DNA of 64,000 nt from assembly GCA_030410095.1 (NCBI GenBank), contig JAUFRC010000002.1:1-64000 (forward strand). The letters run 5' to 3'. The notes under the pieces were generated by a model, which was given only the letters and a program-made list of their open reading frames with translations, made no database searches and was not told the DNA's origin. The position numbers and the translations under genes were made by a program. The DNA comes from Paracoccus cavernae. GTDB taxonomy: Bacteria > Pseudomonadota > Alphaproteobacteria > Rhodobacterales > Rhodobacteraceae. This document shows, in pieces, positions 56,102 to 64,000 of this stretch. Every line of letters begins with the position of its first letter. The stretch's first letter is position 1.

Positions 56102-57330
56102 CTAGCGCCCTGCCGTGATCCCGAAGGGATCGTCAAAGCTATGGGCAGGCTCGGTGAACCAGCGCGCACCCGCGTCGGTCATATAGGCGCAATCCTCAAG
56201 CCGGATCCCGAATTCGCCATAGATGCAAATCATCGGCTCGACCGAGAAACACATTCCGACCTCGAGCGGCCGCAGGTTGCCGCGCACCATATAGCTGTCT
56301 TCATGCATATCCAGCCCGATGCCGTGGCCGGTGCGATGCGGAAGCCCCGGAACGCCGTAATCCGACGCAAACCCCGACGCGGCCTCGATCACCGCGCGCG
56401 CGGCATGGTCGACATTCTCGCAAGCGGCGCCAAGACGGGCCGCGTCGAAGCCCGCAAGTTGGGCCGTCCGCTCGAGGTTCCAAACCTCGCGCTGCCGCGC
56501 CGTTCCCGTACCGAAAACATAGGTGCGCGTGATGTCGGAGCGGTAGCCGTCAAGTTTGCAGCCGGTATCGACCAGCACCATATCGCCGTCCTTCAGCGTC
56601 TGGGGATAGTCGACGCCGTGAGGATAGGCGGTCGCCTCGCCAAAAGAACGATCGGCAGACCCGATCCCGTGACATCGCCACCCAGCCGGCCATAGGCGGC
56701 GAGGATGAACTCCTGAACCTCGGTGGTCGAAATACCTTCATACAGGATCGAGGCCGCGCTTTTATGCACCAGGATCGCCATATCGCTTGCCCGCTGCATC
56801 AGGGCGATCTCGCGTTCCGATTTCAGGGAGCGGCAAGCCGCCGTCACGCCGGCACCGTTCACGAATTCAAGCGCCGGACCCGCTTTCTGCATGGCGTCGA
56901 GCGTAAAGAACGGTGTCTGCGGATCAACAGCAACGCGCCCCGAGGCAATCCCCGCCCGTGCAAGTTCCGCCACGACCAGCGCACCCGGATCCTCATGCTC
57001 TTGCCACAAGGCGATCCGGCCCGGCAGTTTGAGCATGGTTTCGGTCTTGGGCCCCTCGAAAGCGGGGCTAAGGTAAACGAGGTCCCCCGCAGCCGGTAGA
57101 AGCGCGCCGTGCAAGCGCTCGCTTGCGCCGATGTTGAGGCCCGTAAAATACCGCTGGTTCACGGTCGCATCAAGATAGAGCGCCGCGATCCCCTGCGCCC
57201 GCATCATGGCCTGCGCAAGCGCAAGCCGCGCACGAAGATCGTCCGGACCGATCATCTCCAGCCCGTCCGTCATCACCTTCAGTCCGGCCAAAACCTCTTG
57301 GGCATTCGCCCCGCCTACGCCATGCACCAC
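56102..57330 (-). CDS. M24-family metallopeptidase (Xaa-Pro dipeptidase/aminopeptidase)
   Basis: About 409 residues. Creatinase-like N-terminal domain, then the pita-bread fold with all five metal ligands: Asp in VLVDTGCKLDG, Asp in SDITRTYVFG, His in HRTGHGIGLDMHED, Glu in SVEPMICIYG and Glu in RLEDCAYMT. It would cleave Xaa-Pro peptides or related amides such as creatinine analogues. One base is missing near 56640. It is a single gene with its own promoter carrying copy B of the 28-bp element; convergent with tetR. Confidence 0.9.
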
Positions 57331-57397
57331 GTCTTGTCTCCGCCCATTCGGTATACTTGTTGTATTCCGGCGGAATGTGCAGGCAAATGGATGTGCA

Positions 57398-57425
57398 GTC
57401 CAGAAAAAACCGTGCTGTTCGCAAA
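57398..57425 (-). promoter_or_regulatory. Shared 28-bp regulatory element, copy B
   Basis: On the plus strand, GTCCAGAAAAAAC, CGT, then GCTGTTCGCAAA, 68 bases upstream of the M24 peptidase start. Only the three central bases differ from copy A at 55204-55231. The rest of 57331-57580 holds no gene; it contains ATTCCGGCGGAAT near 57364. Confidence 0.7.
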
Positions 57426-57580
57426 TTGATTTGGCTGGTTCGGCCGCTCATGGCGGCGTCAGCCATCAGAGGTTCCGGTCGGGGCGGTACGGGCGGGCGG
57501 TCGCCTCGATCAGCCGGAAAGCGCTGCGAGAACAGGAGGGCGGCATGATCACCCCAAGAACGTCCGCTATCCCGCACCGC

Positions 57581-58174
57581 CTAAACAGACCGAAGCGTCT
57601 CGACCTTGCCTTTGGGAAGATCGGTGACATCGGCATGAAAGCTGGCGGCGCGGCCTGCGGGTTGGTTGAGCAGCAAAAAGCACAGGTTGATGATGGGCTG
57701 CCAGCGCAGGGCCGCCTCGACCTTGGCGGGCTGGTAGGTGCCGCGCACCGCCAGCAGGTTCACAGTGCCGATCAGCGTATCATTGACCACCGCCGGAATG
57801 TTCAAACTGGATTCGTAGCCAAGATCGCGGATCTTCTCCCAATCGAAGAAAAGTTCCGCCACCCCCGCCAGATCGACCGAGGCCCAGTGCTGGCGCGGCT
57901 TGACCACGCGCTCGAAATAAGGCCCCGGCACAAGGGCTTTGAAATTGCCGACCGGATAGGCCGCGCGATCCTCGGAAAAGACGCGGCACGAGGTCATGTC
58001 GTCGAAATCATAGACGAGCGCGGTCAGCAGGCCGCAATCGGCATCCCGCGCCAGCCCCTCGCGCAGATAGGCGAAAAGATTGACGGCGGCATCCGCGCCG
58101 GCCAGCAGTTGCGCGACTTGGGCGCGGTCATAGGGGTTTGCATCATTTGCTCTCGGCTCAAGGTCATTGGGCAT
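57581..58174 (-). CDS. GAF-domain-like protein
   Basis: Intact 197-residue protein of a single GAF-like domain: [54 protein letters not shown] and [19 protein letters not shown], all typical of free-standing GAF proteins next to peptide or amide hydrolase operons. Its function is unknown; a ligand sensor is possible. The start overlaps the end of the double ATPase gene by 11 bases, making it the last gene of the operon. Confidence 0.75.
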   Translation of the reverse strand: MPNDLEPRANDANPYDRAQVAQLLAGADAAVNLFAYLREGLARDADCGLLTALVYDFDDMTSCRVFSEDRAAYPVGNFKALVPGPYFERVVKPRQHWASVDLAGVAELFFDWEKIRDLGYESSLNIPAVVNDTLIGTVNLLAVRGTYQPAKVEAALRWQPIINLCFLLLNQPAGRAASFHADVTDLPKGKVETLRSV

Positions 58175-59957
58175 CCGCCATGACGAAATGTCCGGCCGAG
58201 ACCTCGTCGTAATGGCGCAGCGGCGGCTGGTAATCGACATGGCGCAGCGGGCTGCGGATATCGCTGGTATCCATCCGCCCCTGACACGGCGCAGCGTCGG
58301 ATCGGGGATCGGGACCGCATCGATCAGGCGGCGGGTATAGGGATGGCGCGGGTTGTTGAAGATTTCAGCGCGCGGGCCGATCTCAACAATCTCGCCCGAA
58401 TACATCACCGCAACCCTGTGGCTGACTCGCTCGACCACGGCCATATCATGGCTGATGAAAAGATAAGAGAGGCGCTTGCGCTCTTGCAGGTCCAGCATCA
58501 GGTTCAGCACCTGCGCCTTGATCGAGACATCCAGCGCCGAGACGCTTTCATCGGCGATGATCAGCTTCGGCTCGAGCGTCAGGGCGCGGGCGATGCAGAC
58601 CCTTTGGCGCTGCCCGCCCGAAAATTCATGGGGATAGCGGTCGGCCATTTCGCCGCTAAGACCCACCTCTTCGAGCAGGGCGCGGGCGCGCGCCATGGCC
58701 TCGCGGGGGTGCAGACCTTGTGGATCAGCAAGGGCTCGGCAATCGCGGCCCCGACCTTGCGGCGCGGGTTGAGCGAGGCATAGGGATCTTGAAAGATCAT
58801 CTGGATCGAGCGGCGCAGCGCTTGCAGATCAACGCCCGCGCCCAGGATCTCTTGGCCCTGCAAACGGACCGAGCCCGCTTGCGTATGCACCATGCGCATC
58901 AGCGCCCGACCGGTGGTGGACTTGCCGCAACCGGATCGCCCACCAGCGCCAAGGTCTCGCCGTGGTTCAGATCGAAGCTGACGTTTTCGATGGCATGAAC
59001 ACGCGCGACCGCGCGGCGGCGCAGACCGCCCCGAATGTCGAAACGCGTGACCAGATTGCGCACCTGCAAGACCGGCTCGGGGCCGACCGTGTCGATGGTG
59101 GGCGCGGCCGGTGCGGCCAGGCCGGTCATGGCATCGACCAGATCAAAGCGCTTGGGCCGCGTCGTCGCGCCCATCTTGCCCAAAGCCGGAACCGCCGCCA
59201 AAAGCGCGCGGGTATAGGGCTGCCGGGGCGCGGCAAAAAGCGGATCGGTCGCGCCGGTTTCCACGATATCGCCGCGATACATCACCGTCACACGATCCGC
59301 GATCTCGGCCACGACCCCCATATCATGGGTGATGAACAAGACCGCCATATCCTCTTCTTGTTGCAACTCCTTGATCAGCTGGGTGATCTGGGCCTGAATG
59401 GTCACATCCAGCGCGGTCGTCGGCTCGTCCGCGATCAACAGCTTGGGACGACAGGCCAGCGCCACCGCGATCATCACCCGCTGCCGCATCCCCCCGACAG
59501 CAAATGCGGATAATCATCGGCGCGCCTGCTGGCGGCGGGGATGCGCACTTTCTCCAACAGCTGCAGCGTTTCCTTGCGCGCCGCCGAGGCCGAAAGGCCG
59601 CGATGGATCATCAGGGCCTCGTCGATCTGATCGCCAATCGTCATCACCGGATTGAGCGAGGTCATCGGCTCTTGAAAGATCATGGCGATGCGGTTGCCGC
59701 GGATCTGCTGCATCTGGGTCTCGGGCAGGGTCAAAGATCCCAGCCCTCGAACAGGATCCGGCCCTGATGACGCGCCAGACCCGGCTGCAACAGCCGCATG
59801 ATCGACATGGCCGTGACGCTTTTCCCGAACCCGACTCGCCGACGACCGCCAAGGTCTCGCCCGCATCAATCGAGAAGCTGACATTGCGCACGACCGGTTT
59901 CCAGCCGTCGTCGCCCCGAAAAGAGGTCGTCAGATTGTCAAGTTCCAGAACAGCCAT
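58164..59957 (-). CDS. Oligopeptide ABC importer fused double ATPase (OppD-OppF / GsiA-like)
   Basis: About 599 residues: two peptide-type ABC ATPases in one chain, like GsiA or YejF. Domain 1: [19 protein letters not shown]-loop [19 protein letters not shown], signature LSGG near 59480, [29 protein letters not shown]. Domain 2: GES-type Walker [45 protein letters not shown]. Six single-base deletions scatter it over frames; restoring all six gives 600 codons. It powers the DppBC-like permeases and shares their operon. Confidence 0.88.
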
Positions 59958-59969
59958 CACGATCTCCGG

Positions 59970-61197
59970 TTAGCTTAGCTGATTTTTCGCAAAGCGCCCG
60001 CGCGCCATGATCACGGGCATCTTTGCGCCGTTTGCGGCAAGACAAAGGATGTCCTCCAGCGGATTGCCGTCGACGACGATCAGATCGGCGCACAGACCCG
60101 CTTCGATCCTGCCGGTTTCAGCGTCAAGGCCGCACAGCTTTGCGCCGATGACGGTGGCCGAGCGGATGATCTCGGCCGGGGTCAGAACCTTTGCCAAAAG
60201 CTCGAATTCCATGCCGTGATATTTGCGCAGATCCCCCAGCAAATCCGAGCCGAAAGCCATCAAAAGGCCCGCATCGCGCATCACCTGCAGCGATTTCAGC
60301 CCGCCCTGACGCACGACCTCGATCTTGGCAAATTCGGCGGGGCCCAGCCCCAAGGCCTCGCCCTCGATCGCCAGCGCATCATAGGCAACCAGCGTCGGCA
60401 CCGCGATACAGCCCTGCGCGGCGGCAAGGGCTGCGGTCTCGGGCTCGATCAGGTTGCAATGTTCCAGCGAATGGACGCCCAGCTCGACGCAGCGCCGGAT
60501 CGCGCGGTCGGTATAGACATGGGCCGAGACATAAAGCCCCGCATTTTCCGCCTCTTCGACCATCGCAAGGATTTCATCGCGCGAATATTGGATCGAATGG
60601 ATCGGGTCATTGGGCGACGAGACCCCGCCATTGGCCATGACCTTGATGAATTTGGCCCCTCTTTGATCATGGTGCGGCAGGCGGCGCGGATATTGTCGAC
60701 CCCGTCCACGATCATCCCCATCGAGCCAAGGCGGTCCGACATCATATCGGGGCGCCCATCGGTGAGACCGCGCAGATCGGCATGCCCGCCCGTCGTGGTC
60801 AGGCCCTTGCCGCAAATGACCAGACGCGGCCCCGCGATCAGCCCCTCTTCGACGCCGCGCACAAGGCCAAGATCGGCCCCGCCCAGATCGCGCAACGTGG
60901 TGAAGCCGCGCTGAAGCGTCTCTTCCATCACCCGCGCCGAGCGCAGCGCGGAAAGCGAGGAAGGCGCGGTCACATTCGACCAAAGATCAAGGCTTTGCGC
61001 GGTGACATGGACATGGCAATCGATCAGGCCGGGCATCAGGGTCCGGCCCTGAAGATCGATGATGCGCGTGCCCGCCTCGCGCGGCAGCCCGTGCCGGTGG
61101 CGATGATACGTTCGCCCTCGACCAGCACTTCTTGCGTGCTCAGCGCGCCTGCGACCGGGTCAAGAACCCGGCCATTGGTGAAAAGGACGCGTTCCAT
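59970..61197 (-). CDS. Amidohydrolase superfamily dipeptidase/carboxypeptidase 2
   Basis: About 409 residues, paralogue of the enzyme at 53888-55119. Zn motifs: GLIDCHVHVT, AKFIKVMANGGVSSPNDP, SAHVYTD, SLEHCNLIEP and MAFGSDLLGDLRK. Same Cc2672/Sgx9260 carboxypeptidase pattern. Two missing bases (near 61090 and 60660) split it. It starts overlapping the deacylase stop (TGATG) and ends 12 bases before the double ATPase gene, inside the peptide importer operon. It would hydrolyse imported dipeptides or N-acyl amino acids. Confidence 0.87.
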
Positions 61198-62139
61198 CAA
61201 TCGGTGGCCCCGTCCATATTGCCGACCATGAAGCCGTAATCGCCTGCATTGACCAGATTGCGCGTCAGATGCTGCATGATCATCACGCCGTTCTTGAAGG
61301 GCGATTTGATTTCTTCGAGCACCTCGAACGTATAGGGCGAGACGACCCGCCCCAGCAACTGATCGCCCGAGATCATCTCGCCATTTGCGGGGCACAGGGG
61401 TTCAAGCCAGCCACCGCGGGTCGGGCGGATACCGGCCAGCTCGGTCACGACGATCTGTTTGGAATTGGGCGCAACCTCGCCCTCAATGACGCCGCGCACG
61501 CGCAGCATGTTCAAGATCCCGTCCAGCGTGCGCTGGCAATATGGCCCCTGATCGACAATGCCGCCGCCCAGTTCGATCACGATCGAGGAAATGCCGCGGG
61601 TCTCGATGGTCACGGCCTTGGTCGTGCCCGCAAAAACCGTGCCCTGCTTGTCGGTGACGGGGCGATAAAGCAGCGTCGAGCCAAAGGCGCGCGACAGCTC
61701 TTCGTCGTTCTCGATATAGACGTAATCGACGGTCGGGCGGTCTGTGCCCGAATGCAGGTCGATATGGACATCGATCTTATTAAAGAATTCCTGCACCAAA
61801 GCATGGGCCAATTGCTGGCTATAGGTGCCGTTGGGATTGCCGGGGAACTGGCGGTTCAGGTCCAGCTCGTCGATCGTCGAGAAGCGGTGATTGACCGCGA
61901 AAGCATAGGGGTTCACCACCGGCAGCAAGATGATGCGGCCCTTCAGCGGCATGTCCTTGAGCACGCGGTAAAGGTCCAGGATGACCTGCGAGCCGGTATT
62001 TTCGTTGCCGTGGATCGCGGCCGAGATGCCGATGGTCGGGCCGTCGCTTTCCCCACCAGCTCGTGCATGATCAGCGTGGCATCATTGCCATCGGCCATGG
62101 TGGTGAATTTCGGGCGCAGGATATTGATGGTTTTACCAT
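61197..62139 (-). CDS. AstE/AspA-type (M14) deacylase
   Basis: About 314 residues. Zn ligands of the succinylglutamate desuccinylase/aspartoacylase family: His and Glu in IHGNENTGSQ and His in VHIDLHSGT; catalytic Glu in GISSIVIELGGG. Two missing bases (near 62135, in GTAAAACC, and near 62052) restore the start MVKTINILRPKF at 62139 and a normal GES segment. It removes an acyl group from an N-acyl amino acid or peptide. It lies between DppC and the amidohydrolase, both overlapping, so acylated dipeptides are likely imported and then deacylated and split. Confidence 0.86.
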
Positions 62140-63005
62140 GATGTCAGTCCTTTGTTATTTGGATTTGCTGCCGCCACGCGACAGTTGGCGGGGTCAAGCA
62201 CATCGCGCAGACCATCGCCGAGAAGGTTGAAGCCCAGCACCGTGACCATGATCGTCGACCCCGAGATGATCGACAGCCACGGCTCGTCGCGGATGAAGCG
62301 GGTGCCGTAAGACAGCGTCCAGCCCCAGGTCGGCGCCGGCGGCGGCAGGCCGAAGCCCAGAAAGCTGAGCGCGGATTCCGACAAGATCGCCGTCCCCAAC
62401 CCGATCGAGACGAGCACGATGATCGGACCAAGCGCATTGGGCAGGATCTCGCGAAACAGGATGCGCGCATGGCTGGCGCCGATGGATTGGGCGGCCTGCA
62501 CATAGACCTGCTCGCGCAAGACCAGCGTCGTGGCGCGCACCACCCGCGCATATTCCGTCCAGGCCACGACGATGATCGCGACCGAGACATTCATGATCCC
62601 GGGCCCCAGCGCCGCAACGATGGCCAGCGCCAGAACGATCGCGGGAAAGCCCAGAAAGATATCGGTGATCCGCATCAGGATCAGATCGACCCAGCCGCCG
62701 AAATAGCCCGCGATCAGCCCGACCGCGACGCCGATCAGCGCCGAAATCGTCACCGCCGTCAGCGCAATCGTCAGCGAGATCCGCGCCCCGAACACCAGCC
62801 GCGACCACAGATCACGCCCGAAATTGTCCGTGCCCAGCCAATGCTGCCAGCTTGGCCCGGAAAAGCGGTTGGTCATATCCATCTTCTCGATCGGATGGGT
62901 CGCGACCAGCGGTGCGAAAATCGCCAGCAAGATGATGGTGATCGTGATCAGCGCGCCGATCATCAACGAGGCATTGCGCAGTTTCTTTGGAACTCGGAAT
63001 GCCAT
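62133..63005 (-). CDS. Peptide ABC importer permease, DppC/OppC type
   Basis: Intact 290-residue membrane protein: LGTDNFGRDLWSRLVFGARISL, the EAA loop AAQSIGASHARILFREILPN, and SESALSFLGFGLPPPAPTWG, all classic for DppC. Overlaps both neighbours. Partner of the DppB-like permease that precedes it. Confidence 0.93.
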   Translation of the reverse strand: MAFRVPKKLRNASLMIGALITITIILLAIFAPLVATHPIEKMDMTNRFSGPSWQHWLGTDNFGRDLWSRLVFGARISLTIALTAVTISALIGVAVGLIAGYFGGWVDLILMRITDIFLGFPAIVLALAIVAALGPGIMNVSVAIIVVAWTEYARVVRATTLVLREQVYVQAAQSIGASHARILFREILPNALGPIIVLVSIGLGTAILSESALSFLGFGLPPPAPTWGWTLSYGTRFIRDEPWLSIISGSTIMVTVLGFNLLGDGLRDVLDPANCRVAAANPNNKGLTSW

Positions 63006-63984
63006 CAGCCCAGCCTCACGCGCGGGTCGACGACGGCGTAAAGCAGATCGACGACAAGATTGACCAAAGCGAAAATGATGGCGAAGGTCAGGACAATGCC
63101 TTGAATAAGCGGGAAATCACGCTGCGAGATTGCAGCGACCGTCAGCTGGCCAAGGCCCGGCCAAGCAAAGATCGTCTCGGTCATGACCGCGCCGCCCAAA
63201 AGCGCGCCAAAGCGCAGCCCGATCACCGACAAGACCGGCATCAGCGCGTTGCGCAGGGCGTGGCGATAGATCACCCGCGCCCGCGGCACGCCTTTGGCGG
63301 TGGCGGTGCGCACGAAATCCTCGCGCAGGATCTCCAGCATCGAGCTGCGCACCAGCCGCGAGATGATCGCCGCAGAATTCAGCGCCAAGGCCAAGGCAGG
63401 CAGCGCCAGATGGCCAAGGAATCCCACAAAACGCCGGGTTTACCGCCCAAAAGCGCCATGAGGGCCTCGGGCAAGGGCACGCCGCGCCCGATGGCGGGCA
63501 GCCAGCCCAGCTTGACCGAAAAGCCCAGCATCAGCAAAAGCCCCAGCCAGTAAACCGGCATCGAGACGCCAATCTGCGCAAACAGCATCGCCAGCGTATC
63601 GATCAGACTGCCCTGGCGGACCGCCGCAATCACCCCCAGCGTGACCCCGATCAGCGTGGCGATGATCAGCGCCACCACCGCCAGCTCGATCGTGGCCCCC
63701 AGCCGCTCGCCGATGACGGTGGCGACGGGCTGGTTTTGGAACCATGACTGGCCCATATCGCCGTGCAAAAGCGCCCAAGTGTAGTCCCAAAGTCGGACAT
63801 ACCACGGGTTATCAAGCCCCATCTGGCCGCGCAGCGTCGCAATCGCCTCGGGGGTGGCCTCCTGACCCAAAAGGACGGCGGCCGGATCGCCGGGGATGAT
63901 CAGCAGCAGCGCGAAGGTCACGACGACCATGCCCGCAGCCATCGGGATCATCAGCAGCAATCGTTGGATAAGATAGTTCAGCAT
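63005..63984 (-). CDS. Peptide ABC importer permease, DppB/OppB type
   Basis: About 326 residues. MLNYLIQRLLLMIPMAAGM at the start and GDMGQSWFQNQPVATVIGERL; later RTATAKGVPRARVIYRHALRNALMPV (EAA loop). One base is missing near 63420, within WDSLGHLALPA-type text. The gene's binding protein is probably just to the right of the window. First gene visible of the peptide importer operon. Confidence 0.92.
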
Positions 63985-64000
63985 GCGCCTTGCCCTCACG

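Noticed and set aside
1-64000. CRISPR arrays, rRNA or tRNA genes
   Set aside because: No regularly spaced repeats longer than the small operators listed, and no cloverleaf or rRNA-like stretch was recognised on either strand by eye.

Overview
The window is a GC-rich (roughly two-thirds G+C by eye) chromosomal segment from an alphaproteobacterium. Gene content points to Rhodobacterales/Paracoccaceae: TRAP, NCS1 and many ABC importers, Tat-exported binding proteins, sulfatase and sulfonate-type functions. No rRNA, tRNA, phage gene, intact insertion sequence or CRISPR array was seen. It is a catabolic and transport landscape. Around 36 genes are split between reading frames. In every case I could follow, the shift is explained by missing single bases, often in G, C or T runs, and no insertions are needed. 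I therefore annotate these as real genes with sequence errors rather than as pseudogenes, and the coordinates span the whole interrupted gene.

Layout. 0-2 kb: end of an ECF vitamin/metal importer (T component plus fused double ATPase). 2-2.8 kb: aspartate dehydrogenase nadX. 2.9-6.6 kb: hydantoin/allantoin-type locus (exported racemase-fold protein without catalytic cysteines, NCS1 symporter, hydantoin racemase) divergent from a GntR regulator across a phased operator. 6.7-7.5 kb: secreted HAD acid phosphatase. 7.7-13.4 kb: one minus-strand operon of molbindin, TrmO-like protein, cobalamin/siderophore/MolABC-type ABC importer and TonB receptor, read here as a molybdenum (or tungsten) chelate uptake system. 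13.7-16.9 kb: TAXI-type TRAP transporter. 17-19 kb: Rrf2 regulator, thioredoxin-reductase-like flavoprotein and a Phd/PIN toxin-antitoxin pair. 19.1-25.9 kb: Old Yellow Enzyme, formylglycine-generating enzyme, flavin monooxygenase, GMC dehydrogenase with Tat small subunit, glyoxalase, RHH protein. 26-31.2 kb: ROK-regulated operon with a sulfonate/sulfate-ester type ABC importer and a Cys-type sulfatase that the nearby formylglycine-generating enzyme could activate.

31.5-36.4 kb: ArsR with two SRPBCC proteins, an SGNH hydrolase, an orphan BMP binding protein, an unexplained stretch, and a TauE-type exporter. 36.6-49.6 kb is the most interesting part. A LysR gene with a clear T-N11-A operator separates a TRAP/hydroxyacid dehydrogenase/semialdehyde dehydrogenase/TauE operon from an eight-gene operon. 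The second operon encodes a fumarate reductase-like complex lacking the histidine for covalent FAD, a divergent two-subunit class I fumarase-like hydro-lyase translationally coupled to a YeiH/TauZ-type sulfate/sulfite exporter family protein, and a NIPSNAP protein. I propose that it degrades a sulfonated (or otherwise substituted) dicarboxylate.

49.7-64 kb: a polyamine-type ABC importer with a dipeptidase-like amidohydrolase, a TetR regulator, an M24 peptidase, and an oligopeptide ABC importer whose operon also carries an AstE/AspA-type deacylase, a second dipeptidase-like amidohydrolase and a GAF protein. The first amidohydrolase operon and the M24 peptidase share a nearly identical 28-bp upstream element, so these genes probably form one peptide/acyl-dipeptide scavenging regulon.
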